NCBI GenBank assembly: GCA_052033915.1
Contig: JBPOJF010000003.1
Location: 1 to 64,000, forward strand
Length of the DNA stretch: 64,000 bases
Reading direction: 5' to 3'
Origin: CALMZY01 sp052033915
GTDB taxonomy: Bacteria > Verrucomicrobiota > Kiritimatiellia > CAIQIC01 > JAGNIJ01
In this document: positions 48,335 through 59,000 of the stretch, one piece after another
Numbering within the stretch: the stretch's first letter is position 1
Layout of the letters: the number at the start of each line of letters is the position of its first letter
Notes under the pieces: generated by a model
Seen by the model: the letters and a program-made list of their open reading frames with translations, nothing else
Databases searched by the model: none
What the model was told of the DNA's origin: nothing
Position numbers and translations under genes: made by a program

Positions 48335-51300
48335 TCAATCACCCCACGGTTTCCGCCCGTTGCCGTTTCTCCGGCAGGGCTTTGAATTGACCTGCACATA
48401 GACGCTCTCCGCGCCCAGCTCGCGCTCGATGTCCCGCACGAGTTCGGCGGTCGCGGAAACCTTGAACGCGGTGTGTGTTTCCACGAACACCTTTTCGCCG
48501 GTGGGGAACTGCAGGCAGAGCGTGACCGGCGTATCGCCGGGGTGGCGGCCGAGAATCTCCTTGATCGTCCAGAGCTTGGAATCATCGAGCCCCGAGGCGG
48601 GGACGTGAATGCCGACACGATCCGTGAAGTGCTTGTGCACGTCCTTCAGCGGATAGATCTCCGAGGCCTTGATGCGGAGCTGGTCCTTCTCCTTGACCAG
48701 TTCGCCGCAGACCATGACGGGCGCCTCGTCCTGAAGGTACACGCCGAATTCCTCGAACGTGCCGGGAAAGACCACGACCTCGATTGCGCCGTCGAGATCC
48801 TCCAGCCGGAACACGCCCATCGGCTTCTGGTCCTTCTTCGTGAAGCGCTTCTGGAACTGGGACACCAGGCCGCCGATTCTTGTCATGGCGCCGGAGTCCA
48901 GGTCGTAAAGCTTTGTCGTGTCGGCGAGGCTGTACTTCTTCAGCACCCACTCGAAATGGGAGAGGGGATGGCCGGAGATGTAGAATCCCAGCAACTCGCG
49001 CTCGGCGGACAGCATTTCGTTTTCCGACCATTTTTCGCAGGGCGGAAGCTCCTCGTCGGATGGGTCGGCCTGGGCGCCGAGCATGTCGAACAGGGAGGCC
49101 TGGCCGGCGACACGGTCCCGATGCTCGGACGCCGCGCGGGCCATCGCGTGATCCACCCCGTTCATCAGGCGGCTGCGCCACAGGCCCGTGAAGTCGAACG
49201 CCCCGCACTTGATGAGATTTTCCAGCGTGCGCTTGTTGACGATCGACGGGTCGAGGCGCGAGCAGAAGTCGAGGAGCCCCTTGTACGGGCCGTTCTTTGC
49301 GCGATCGGCGATCAGCGCCTCCATCGCCGCGACCCCGACGTTCTTCACGGCGGCGAGGCCGTAGCGAATCTTGTCCCCGATCGGTTTGAACCGGACGTCG
49401 CTGTCGTTCACGTTCGGCGGCAGGACGTCGATGTTCATCTGCTGCGCCTCGGCGACGAGCACGGGGAGTTTGTCCGTGTTCCCGATTTCGCTGGAAAGCA
49501 GGGCGGCCATGAACTCGACGGGGTAGTGCGCCTTCAGGTAGGCGGTCTGGAAGGAGACGATCGCGTAGGCCGCGCTGTGGGATTTGTTGAACCCGTATCC
49601 GGCGAAACGCTCGATGTTCGCGAAGATTTCCTCGGCCTTCTTCGCGGGGATCTTGTTCGTCCTGGCGCAGCCCTGCACGAATCTCTCGCGCATGGAGGCC
49701 ATTTCCTGTTCGTCCTTCTTGCCCATCGCGCGCCGGAGGATGTCGCCCTGGCCGAGCGTGAAGCCCGCCAGCACGTTCGCCGTCTGCTGGACCTGCTCCT
49801 GGTAGAGCATGACTCCGTAGGTCTCCTTCAGGATCGGCTCGAGAAGCGGGTGGTCGTACGCCAGTTTCACGCGGCCGTTCTTGCGATTGACGTAGTCGTC
49901 CAGCATGTTCATCGGCCCCGGACGGAACAGCGCGATCATCGCGATCAGGTCCTCGATGCGCGTCAGGCCGATTCTCCGGAGGAGGTCGCGCATGCCCTTG
50001 CTTTCCACCTGGAACACGCCGACGGTGTCCGCCCGGTTGAGCAGGGCAAAGGTCTCGGGATCGTCCATGGGAATCCGGTTCATGTCCAGGTCGATGCCCC
50101 GGGTTTTCTTGACCAGGTGGACGGCTTCCTGGATCTGCGTCAGGGTCTTCAGCCCCAGGAAGTCCATCTTGAGCAGGCCGATGGCGCCGATGGGTTTCAT
50201 CTCGTACTGCGTGATGATCTCGTCTTCCTTGTCGCGCTGGAGCGGGATCAGCTCGATGAGCGGCCGCTCGCCGATCACGACGCCCGCGGCGTGCGTGCCG
50301 GGATTGCGCGGCAGGCCCTCCAGCACGGGGGCGTACTTCATGATGCGCTTCGCGTTCGGGTCCTTCTGCGTCGCGGCGCGGAACTCGGGACTCATCTCGA
50401 GCGCCTTTTCGAGCGTGATGCCGGGCTGTTCCGGGATCATCTTGGCGAGCTTGTCGCATTCGAAGAGCGGGATTTCGAGGACGCGGCCGATATCGCGGAT
50501 GACCGTCTTCGCGCCGAGCGTGCCGAAGGTGATGATCTGCGCCACGTTGTCGCGCCCGTACTTCTCCTTCACGTACTCGATCACCTCGCCGCGGCGCGAC
50601 TGGCAGAAGTCGATGTCGAAATCCGGCGGAGAGACGCGCTCCGGATTCAGGAATCGTTCGAAAATCAGGTTGTAGCGGAGCGGATCGATGCCCGTGATGC
50701 CCAGCGCGTACGCCACGATGCTTCCCGCGCCGGAGCCGCGGCCGGGCCCGACGGGAATGCCCGCCCCGTGGGCAAAATGGATGAAGTCCCAGACCACGAG
50801 GAAGTAGTTGATGAAGCCGGTCTTCTCGATGACGCTCATCTCGAAGTGGTAGCGATCCGTGATGTGCTTTTCTTCATCGCTTTTCGGCGTGTCCACGTTC
50901 TCGATGCCGTAACGGGCGCGGAGCCCTTCCGTGGCCAGGTGGTGCAGATACGTCTTCTGGTTGTAGTCCGCGGGCACCTTGAATATCGGGAAGTGCAGTT
51001 CCTTGTCCAGCGCCAGTTCGACATTGCATCGCTCCGCGATTTGGAGCGTGTTGGAAAGGGCCTCCGGGTGGTCGGGGAACAGCTCCTGCATCTCCGCCCC
51101 GCTCTTCATAAAAAACTGGTCGGAGGAGTAGCGCATCCTCTTGGGATCACTTATCACCGTCTGCGTCTGCAGGCAGAGAAGCACTTCGTGTGCCTCCGCA
51201 TGTTCCGCCTTCAGGTAGTGAACGTCGTTGGTCGCCACGACCGGCAGGCCCGTGCGCCTTGCGACTTCCAGAATACTCCGATTCGCGATTCGCTGTTCGG

Positions 51301-51856
51301 GAATGCCGTGGTCCTGGATTTCCAGGAAGAAGTTGTTCCTGCCGAAAATGTCGGCGTACTCGTTCGCAACGCGCACGGCGGCGTCCAGGTTGTTCACCGC
51401 GCATAAACTCGCGATCTCGCCCTTCAAACAGCTCGAAAGGCCGATCAACCCCTTAGAGTATTGCCTCAATAACTCTTTGTCAATACGTGGCTTATAATAG
51501 AACCCCTCCAGGTGGGCCATGGAGGAAAGGCGGCACAGGTTCCTGTAGCCCTCGTTGGTTTCCGCCAGCAGGACAAGGTGGTTGGAGTGGGATTTGCCGT
51601 CGAGGGTCTTGCGGTCGCGCATGTTTCCGGCGGCCACGTACGCCTCGCAGCCGAGGATGGGTTTGATGCCTTTCGATTTCGCCTTCCTGTAGAACTCGAC
51701 GAGGCCGTAGAGCGTGCCGTGGTCCGTGATCGCCACGGCATTCATCCCGAGTTCGCCGGCGACGTTCATCACCCGTTCGACCTGGCACGCGCCGTCAAGG
51801 AGGCTGTACTCCGTGTGAAGATGCAGATGAACAAATGGAACGTTTTTGGAACTCAT
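48335..51856 (-). CDS. dnaE: DNA polymerase III subunit alpha
   Basis: 1173 residues, DnaE1-type. It is the replicative polymerase. Its PHP domain (1-280) keeps the metal motifs: HLHLHTEYSLLDG, ITDHGTLYG, GCEAYV, HLVLLAETNEG, GLSSCLKGEIA and TNDVHYLKAEH. The polymerase core has GPGRGSGAGSIVAYALGI and the catalytic aspartates in PPDFDIDFCQSRRG (near residue 414), followed later by RPGPMNMLDDYVNRK and AYAIVSFQTAYLK. HhH segments follow, then the OB domain near residue 990-1070 (TRIGGLVSQFQKRF) and a C-terminal segment. Monocistronic, with its own promoter 128 bases upstream. Confidence 0.97.
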   Translation of the reverse strand: MSSKNVPFVHLHLHTEYSLLDGACQVERVMNVAGELGMNAVAITDHGTLYGLVEFYRKAKSKGIKPILGCEAYVAAGNMRDRKTLDGKSHSNHLVLLAETNEGYRNLCRLSSMAHLEGFYYKPRIDKELLRQYSKGLIGLSSCLKGEIASLCAVNNLDAAVRVANEYADIFGRNNFFLEIQDHGIPEQRIANRSILEVARRTGLPVVATNDVHYLKAEHAEAHEVLLCLQTQTVISDPKRMRYSSDQFFMKSGAEMQELFPDHPEALSNTLQIAERCNVELALDKELHFPIFKVPADYNQKTYLHHLATEGLRARYGIENVDTPKSDEEKHITDRYHFEMSVIEKTGFINYFLVVWDFIHFAHGAGIPVGPGRGSGAGSIVAYALGITGIDPLRYNLIFERFLNPERVSPPDFDIDFCQSRRGEVIEYVKEKYGRDNVAQIITFGTLGAKTVIRDIGRVLEIPLFECDKLAKMIPEQPGITLEKALEMSPEFRAATQKDPNAKRIMKYAPVLEGLPRNPGTHAAGVVIGERPLIELIPLQRDKEDEIITQYEMKPIGAIGLLKMDFLGLKTLTQIQEAVHLVKKTRGIDLDMNRIPMDDPETFALLNRADTVGVFQVESKGMRDLLRRIGLTRIEDLIAMIALFRPGPMNMLDDYVNRKNGRVKLAYDHPLLEPILKETYGVMLYQEQVQQTANVLAGFTLGQGDILRRAMGKKDEQEMASMRERFVQGCARTNKIPAKKAEEIFANIERFAGYGFNKSHSAAYAIVSFQTAYLKAHYPVEFMAALLSSEIGNTDKLPVLVAEAQQMNIDVLPPNVNDSDVRFKPIGDKIRYGLAAVKNVGVAAMEALIADRAKNGPYKGLLDFCSRLDPSIVNKRTLENLIKCGAFDFTGLWRSRLMNGVDHAMARAASEHRDRVAGQASLFDMLGAQADPSDEELPPCEKWSENEMLSAERELLGFYISGHPLSHFEWVLKKYSLADTTKLYDLDSGAMTRIGGLVSQFQKRFTKKDQKPMGVFRLEDLDGAIEVVVFPGTFEEFGVYLQDEAPVMVCGELVKEKDQLRIKASEIYPLKDVHKHFTDRVGIHVPASGLDDSKLWTIKEILGRHPGDTPVTLCLQFPTGEKVFVETHTAFKVSATAELVRDIERELGAESVYVQVNSKPCRRNGNGRKPWGD

Positions 51857-51990
51857 TGCATGCCCGTCAAATCGTTCTCGCTCCCGGTTCGCGTTCGGGG
51901 ACCCGGCTTCGCCCGGAGGCGACGCCGCGGCGCGCGAGGGACGAGGAGGAGAACGATCTGTCTCCCCGCCACGGGACCGTTGCGCGTTGA

Positions 51991-52019
51991 TTTATACCGC
52001 ACGAGGAAGAGCGATGCAA
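51991..52019 (-). promoter_or_regulatory. dnaE promoter candidate
   Basis: On the minus strand TTGCAT (52019-52014), 17 bases, TATAAA (51996-51991). The leader before ATG 51856 is about 128 bases. This is the best-matching promoter in the window. Confidence 0.6.
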
Positions 52020-52106
52020 AGACAAGTCTCGGCTGCGCGGGCGATTCGTTTCAACGGGTCGGTTCTGCCCCGTGTTTTTTCAGGCCGTTTCCGGCCCGGA
52101 TGGGGG

Positions 52107-52135
52107 CTGAAATCGGCGGGAAAATGTGGTAGCGT
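52107..52135 (+). promoter_or_regulatory. extended -10 promoter candidate for the phosphoribosyltransferase
   Basis: CTGAAA (52107-52112), 17 bases, TAGCGT (52130-52135), preceded by TGG, which gives the extended -10 TGnTAnnnT. Transcription should start at or next to the GTG at 52142. Confidence 0.45.
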
Positions 52136-52141
52136 GGGCGC

Positions 52142-52849
52142 GTGGATGAATTGAAGAATATTCACGAGCGTGAAGATCTGCGCGATCAGACGCGGTTTTT
52201 CCGCGATCGCGGTCACGCGGGCCAATGCCTTGCCGGAATGCTCAAGGATTACCGGGGCGCCGACGCGATTGTGCTCGCCATTCCGCCCGGCGGGATTCCC
52301 GTCGCCGTTACCGCGGCCGCCGCGCTTGAACTGCCGCTGGATATCATCGCGGTCGGCAAAATGACGCTTCCGCACGACAGGGAGGTCGGCTATGGGGCCA
52401 TCGCCTTCGACAGCTCCATGTTGCTGAACTCGCCGCTTGTGCGCGCGGAAGGGCTGACGGAGGTGGATATCCGGCACGGCGTTGATGAAACGAAGAAGAA
52501 GGTTCGCCGGCGCATGCTCCGGCTGCGCGGAAGCCTGCAGCTTCCCGATCTGGCCGGGAAGCATGTGTTCCTGGTTGACGATGGCCTTGCCTCCGGGTTC
52601 ACCATGCTGACCGCCATCGAATCGGTTCGCAACCGCAACCCGGCCTCCGTGATGGTCGCCGTCCCCACCGGCCATTTCCCGGCGGTGAAGGATGTCGCCC
52701 GGCGCGCGGATCGGGTGTATTGCGCGAATATCCGGGGCGGGGAGAAATTCTCCGTTGCCGCGGCATATGTGATGTGGCGGGATATCCTGGAGCCCGAGGC
52801 CGAGCGGATTCTGACCCGGTTTCATACCGGCCAGGGTGCGGGCCGCTGA
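52142..52849 (+). CDS. phosphoribosyltransferase family protein
   Basis: 235 residues from GTG 52142. A type I phosphoribosyltransferase: the PRPP-binding loop is VFLVDDGLASGFTM (about residues 141-154). AIPPGGIPVAVTAAAALELP is the strand and helix that begin the fold. The family of orphan PRTases with a hood made of LPHDREVGYGAIAF ... and HGVDETKKKVRRRM is widespread but its substrate is unknown. No Shine-Dalgarno sequence precedes the start, and the -10 box ends six bases before the GTG, so translation may be leaderless. It is separated from fusA by 153 bases that hold the fusA promoter. Confidence 0.85.
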   Translation: MDELKNIHEREDLRDQTRFFRDRGHAGQCLAGMLKDYRGADAIVLAIPPGGIPVAVTAAAALELPLDIIAVGKMTLPHDREVGYGAIAFDSSMLLNSPLVRAEGLTEVDIRHGVDETKKKVRRRMLRLRGSLQLPDLAGKHVFLVDDGLASGFTMLTAIESVRNRNPASVMVAVPTGHFPAVKDVARRADRVYCANIRGGEKFSVAAAYVMWRDILEPEAERILTRFHTGQGAGR

Positions 52850-52898
52850 CCCCGCGCGCCCGCGACGGGCGCGGAATGAGGGGCCGGTTGTTTTTCCC

Positions 52899-52927
52899 TT
52901 GCACTTTGAACGCGCGGACGGCATATT
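52899..52927 (+). promoter_or_regulatory. fusA promoter candidate
   Basis: TTGCAC (52899-52904), 17 bases, CATATT (52922-52927). The leader to ATG 53003 is about 70 bases. Confidence 0.5.
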
Positions 52928-53002
52928 CCCCGCCCTTTTAGCGGACTCGGTCGGATGGATCGATGTCCGGGCGGAAGCGAGAGCAGTAAAAGGTCAGTGA
53001 TT

Positions 53003-55090
<2,088 letters not shown>

Positions 55091-55136
55091 GTTTTTTCTC
55101 TTGCCTCAGCGGGGAGCGAGGTCTAATTGTAAACCT

Positions 55137-55802
55137 ATGACACCGGGAAATACAAATCCTGAAGACGGCTCGTCGAAAACCAGCATTCTCATCCTGTGCA
55201 TTCACCCCGAACTGGGTGAAACGTTCCTTCAGAACGTCTGCGCCGGAGCCGTGGGCAGCAGCGGCGATACCGTGGTCGAGGATCGCCCGGTCCACCTGGA
55301 GATCATGGCCGGCGATCCCCGGATGATCGCCGGGTGGGACGACGCGATGAAGAAGGCCGACGCGGTGGCTCTTCTCGTGCGCTTCCTGGATGTGATTTCC
55401 TTGGACAAAATACGCGCCATTTACCGCCGCCTTCCGAGCGAGCGCGCCGTTCCCATGTCCGTCATCCTGTTCCGCGAGGATGGCGAGATCGATTTCAAGA
55501 TGAGTTGTCCCGCCTGCGGTCAGAAGCTGTGGGTCCGCGATTCCGATGTCAGCAAGCGCGGCCGCTGCCCCAACTGCAAGAAGGCGTTCAAGCTCCCGTC
55601 CCAGGCCGGCCATCTCAAGTCCCAGTTGATGCTGCCGGACGCCGTGCCCGCGATCACCGTGGTTCGCGGCAAGCCGGCCTCCTGCCGCGGCGCGCTCGCC
55701 AGCCTGATGTCGTACCTGACCGGCGCGATCGTTCCGAAGACGGATGGTCTGGATCAGGAAACGCTCAAGAAGACGACGGTCCGCGTCCAGCTCTCGGAGT
55801 AG
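55137..55802 (+). CDS. zinc-ribbon protein of unknown function
   Basis: 221 residues from ATG 55137. Not recognised as a named family. The N-terminal half (about 15-120) has an alternating strand/helix pattern, as in small GTPase-like or response-regulator-like folds: SILILCIHPELGETFLQNV, ADAVALLVRFLDVISLDKI, PMSVILFREDGE; but no P-loop is present. Residues about 123-146 are a zinc ribbon, CPACGQKLWV ... RGRCPNCKKAF, similar to the MJ0042 type. The C-terminal part is beta-rich (AITVVRGKPASCRGALASL). It starts 46 bases after fusA and may be co-transcribed. Cytoplasmic; no signal peptide. Confidence 0.7.
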   Translation: MTPGNTNPEDGSSKTSILILCIHPELGETFLQNVCAGAVGSSGDTVVEDRPVHLEIMAGDPRMIAGWDDAMKKADAVALLVRFLDVISLDKIRAIYRRLPSERAVPMSVILFREDGEIDFKMSCPACGQKLWVRDSDVSKRGRCPNCKKAFKLPSQAGHLKSQLMLPDAVPAITVVRGKPASCRGALASLMSYLTGAIVPKTDGLDQETLKKTTVRVQLSE

Positions 55803-55824
55803 ATTCCCCTCCGCGGGACGCTTT

Positions 55825-55872
55825 TTCCAAGGATTGGAAATTCCGGCTGATTTTTTCCCAAGGTTTGGAAGA
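55825..55872. repeat. double-hairpin dispersed repeat, copy 2
   Basis: TTCCAAGGATTGGAA then CGG, GATTTTTT and CCCAAGGTTTGGAA, matching the element at 40498-40546 in sequence, order and strand. It ends in GAAGAGGG, which also supplies the ribosome binding site for the thioesterase gene at 55881. Confidence 0.75.
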
Positions 55873-55880
55873 AGAGGGCC

Positions 55881-56378
55881 ATGAACGACTCCCCGAAGTC
55901 TCTTTCCGGCATATTGCCCTGGACCCGCTCCTGTTTCGTCTGCGGCGAGGACAACCCGTACGGCCTGCATCTCCGTTTGCGGATCGAAAGCGGCCGGGTG
56001 TTTCTCGACTACACGCCGCGCGAGGCCGATCTCGGTTACAAGCACATCGTCCACGGCGGCATCATGGTCACGCTTCTCGATGAAGCGATGACCTGGGCCG
56101 CGATCGTGGCCGCGCGCCGGGTCTGTGTGGCCGCGGAGCTGGTCACGCGGCTCCGGAAGCCCGTTCAGGTGGGACAACCCCTGCGCGTCGAGGGATGGGT
56201 TACGCGCGGGACATCGCGGCTGATCCTGACGGAAGGCCGCATCCTGAACGCGGAAGGGCAGGCTTTGCTGACGGCCCAGGGCAAGTACATGCCGATGCCC
56301 AGGGAGCAGATCGAGCTGACGCAGAAGGATTTCGTGATCAGTCCGGATTCGATTCCGCCGCGGGAATTTACCGGGTGA
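55881..56378 (+). CDS. PaaI-type hotdog-fold thioesterase
   Basis: 165 residues. A small acyl-CoA thioesterase-like protein of the hotdog fold: CFVCGEDNPYGLHLRL at the start and the catalytic segment KHIVHGGIMVTLLDEAMTWA (HGG ... DE), followed by VTRLRKPVQVGQPLRVEG. The CFVCG..NP.GL opening is typical of one PaaI-like subfamily of unknown substrate. The ribosome binding site lies in the 3' end of the dispersed repeat. Convergent with the uracil-DNA glycosylase gene (gap 15 bases). Confidence 0.88.
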   Translation: MNDSPKSLSGILPWTRSCFVCGEDNPYGLHLRLRIESGRVFLDYTPREADLGYKHIVHGGIMVTLLDEAMTWAAIVAARRVCVAAELVTRLRKPVQVGQPLRVEGWVTRGTSRLILTEGRILNAEGQALLTAQGKYMPMPREQIELTQKDFVISPDSIPPREFTG

Positions 56379-56393
56379 CCGGCAGGATCGCGG

Positions 56394-57194
56394 CTACCCG
56401 CGCCTGGGCGGCGGTTTCTTGCCCAGCTTGGCGAGGACGGCCTTCATGTCCTCCCAGACGTCCCGCTTGGCGGCGGGATTCCGGAGCAGGTAGGCCGGGT
56501 GGAAGGTCGGCATGAGATCGATGCCCTGGTAGCTCATCCATTGCCCGCGCAGTTTCGTGATGCCGACGGTTTCGATTTGCAGAAGGCCTTGGATCGCCGT
56601 GGCGCCAAGAGCCACAATGAGCTTGGGGTTGAGCTGTTCAATCTGGGCGCGGAGATAGGGCAGGCACGCGCTCATTTCGTCCGGCAGCGGCTTGCGGTTT
56701 TCCGGCGGGCGGCATTTCACGATGTTGCCGATGAACACCTCGTCGCGTGTGAAGCCCATGGCTTCGATAATTTTCGTCAGCAGTTGCCCGGCGCGGCCGA
56801 CGAAGGCGAGTCCCTGCTGGTCTTCGTCGTACCCCGGGCCCTCACCGATGAACATGAGTTCCGGCGCGGCGGAGCCCTGGCCGGGTACGGCGCGTGTCCG
56901 CGTCTTGTGCAGGGGGCACTTCGTGCATTCGGCGATCCGGGCGGCGATCTCCTTCAAGCTGCCGCCGCCGGCGCCGCCGCGATCCTGCGGACGGGCGGGT
57001 TCCTCCCCCGGAGGCGGCGCGGGCAGGACGGGCGCGCTTCCCAGCCGCCGCACCGTCTCCGGATCGGCGGCGATCGAGGACGCGCCTTCTTCCTTCAACG
57101 CGTGGAGGTGCGCGGCCACGCTGTCCAGCAGACCGAGAAACTGTCGGTTCACGGATTCCCGCTTTTGCATCGGAATGTTCCTGTCGGACGTCAT
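56394..57194 (-). CDS. family 4 uracil-DNA glycosylase
   Basis: 266 residues from ATG 57194, which overlaps the preceding gene's stop (ATGA). It removes uracil from DNA. The catalytic region starts near 85. The four cysteines expected for a 4Fe-4S cluster are in CTKCPLHKTRTRAVPG, IVKCRPPENRKPLP and ACLPYLRAQ. GEGPGYDEDQQGLAFVGRAG holds the uracil-binding motif A, and HPAYLLRNPAAKRDVW motif B. About 80 disordered residues rich in Pro and Gly precede it, as in DNA-polymerase-associated forms of this family. Confidence 0.94.
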   Translation of the reverse strand: MTSDRNIPMQKRESVNRQFLGLLDSVAAHLHALKEEGASSIAADPETVRRLGSAPVLPAPPPGEEPARPQDRGGAGGGSLKEIAARIAECTKCPLHKTRTRAVPGQGSAAPELMFIGEGPGYDEDQQGLAFVGRAGQLLTKIIEAMGFTRDEVFIGNIVKCRPPENRKPLPDEMSACLPYLRAQIEQLNPKLIVALGATAIQGLLQIETVGITKLRGQWMSYQGIDLMPTFHPAYLLRNPAAKRDVWEDMKAVLAKLGKKPPPRRG

Positions 57195-58918
57195 TTCGAG
57201 CGGAGCCGTTCCAGGCTGTCGGTCAGGAACAACTGGTCCATCGTTCCTTTCGGAATGGTCATGCCGTGGGGAAGCGGGAAATCGTCCGGGATGCGGCCCT
57301 CGAACAGGGGGAACCACGAGCGGTCGCGCCCCATCAGCAGCGTCTTCACCCACGGCTTGTTCAGGGTCAGTTGCGTAAAATAGATGCCGTCGATCTGCTT
57401 CGTGTAATCGTTGATTTCGTAGAACTCATCGATGCTGGACGGTAGCAGCAGGGACGTGCGGTTCCCGTACCAGGCGGTGGCCCACGGCATGTCCGTGCAC
57501 ATGATTTCACCCGGATCGAGCAGGTTGCTGACGTTTCTCGTGATGAGGTGATAGTAGGGCGGATAGGGGAGCCCCACGCGTGGCGGCATCATGGTCAGGA
57601 TCAGCGGCAGGGCGGCGAGGACCACGAACAGCGTGGTGATGGCCAGGTTGAACAGCCGCATCCGGAGCTGGAGCCGCTCCAGCAGGATGAAAAAGAAGGC
57701 GAAGCCGTAGAGGATGACGAGCGGCCAGAAGACCACGAACAAGCGCGCCGTCGCGTCACCGAATACGCCGGCCACGAACAGGAGAAGCAGGGCCGAGAGC
57801 GCCATGCACCAGCGCAGGTGATGCACGGGCGTGCGGACGAAGCGATAGAAGAACGCGGTGATGAACAGGCAGATCAGGAGCCCGTCGCCGATCGTGCGAA
57901 GGTCCTGATTGTAGTATTTCGAGAGATGGGTGACCAGCTTGTTCTGGAGTTCCTTGACGACCGTGCCGGCGGTCATCTGCGGGGCGAGCGATCGCTCCAG
58001 CGCGTCCTCGGGGAACGAATCCGTTCCGCTGAGCGCCGTGTAGGGCGCCATGCCGAGCAGCCTGCCGCTCACGATCTGGTTGCGCGCGAGCCACGGCGAA
58101 AGGCCGACCAGGAACGCGGCGATGAAGATCAACGCGCGCTTCCAGCCGCGGTTCTTCATCGAGAGGCCGATGTACAGCGCGATGCCGGGGACGATCACGG
58201 CCGTGGCATACCGGGTCAGGAAGGCCAGCACGCAAAACACGAGGGCGATCCCCAGGGGGACCAGCCATTTGCGGGTCGGCAAATCCTCCTGCGCGCGCGC
58301 CGTCGCGATCAGGGCGGCGTACACGGCGGCGGTGACGAGGAACATGGCCAGAGAAATGCCGAGCCCGGAGATGCTGGTGCTCCAGACCGTATCGCTCAGG
58401 AAAAACACCGTCATGGAGAGCAGGCCGATCCGTTTGTCGAACAGCCGTCTTCCGATGAGAAGGACCAGGATGCCCGTGAGAAGCGTGAACAGATGGGAGA
58501 GCGGAATCACCACCCATTGCTCGGGAGGAAACACGCCGCCCGCGTTGTCGTCCGAGAACGAGACGCGCGTGGCCTTGAATCCGGCGGCCAGCATCAGGGG
58601 CCAGAGCGGCGCGTGCAGGGTGTCCGGATGCCCGTGGACCATCGGTTTGTGCTGGGGCGATTTTTCGATCAGGCCCCACAGGGTGAGGGGCCGGACGCAC
58701 TGCGTGACGAATTGATGTTTCACGGCCAGGTTGCGGCCCAACTGGCTGTAGTCCATGGCTTCAGCCTCCTTGAGGCCGTGGAACTGCGTGGCCGTGTAAA
58801 GCAGCATGAGGATCAGGACGCCGAGGCAGTACAACCCGGCCTGGATCAGGCGCAGGCCGATGCCGACATCGACATTGTAAACAAGGTCCTGGATTCTGGT
58901 TTCAAAAGGTTTGGCCAT
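57191..58918 (-). CDS. multi-pass membrane glycosyltransferase-like protein (GT39 type)
   Basis: 575 residues, about eleven TM helices, polytopic from the start (GLYCLGVLILMLLYTATQFH). A large first extracytoplasmic loop with the acidic EAEAMDYSQLGRNLAVKHQF fits the GT-C/PMT-2 design, in which an aspartate or glutamate after TM1 is catalytic. A soluble C-terminal part follows after residue 480. GT39-like proteins transfer sugars from lipid carriers to proteins or glycans; the acceptor is unknown. Its stop overlaps the start of the uracil-DNA glycosylase gene by four bases. Confidence 0.75.
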   Translation of the reverse strand: MAKPFETRIQDLVYNVDVGIGLRLIQAGLYCLGVLILMLLYTATQFHGLKEAEAMDYSQLGRNLAVKHQFVTQCVRPLTLWGLIEKSPQHKPMVHGHPDTLHAPLWPLMLAAGFKATRVSFSDDNAGGVFPPEQWVVIPLSHLFTLLTGILVLLIGRRLFDKRIGLLSMTVFFLSDTVWSTSISGLGISLAMFLVTAAVYAALIATARAQEDLPTRKWLVPLGIALVFCVLAFLTRYATAVIVPGIALYIGLSMKNRGWKRALIFIAAFLVGLSPWLARNQIVSGRLLGMAPYTALSGTDSFPEDALERSLAPQMTAGTVVKELQNKLVTHLSKYYNQDLRTIGDGLLICLFITAFFYRFVRTPVHHLRWCMALSALLLLFVAGVFGDATARLFVVFWPLVILYGFAFFFILLERLQLRMRLFNLAITTLFVVLAALPLILTMMPPRVGLPYPPYYHLITRNVSNLLDPGEIMCTDMPWATAWYGNRTSLLLPSSIDEFYEINDYTKQIDGIYFTQLTLNKPWVKTLLMGRDRSWFPLFEGRIPDDFPLPHGMTIPKGTMDQLFLTDSLERLRSK

Positions 58919-59000
58919 GATGATCCCTTCTTCGTCCGCTCCGGCATACTATGGGCTGCTCGCGTCCGGCGCAACGTCGAACATCGAAGCGGGGCCTCGT

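Noticed and set aside
52855..52895. Hairpin CGCGCCCG-CGA-CGGGCGCG after the phosphoribosyltransferase as a terminator
   Set aside because: The T-run lies 17 bases beyond the stem, too far for a classic intrinsic terminator; left out as unsupported.
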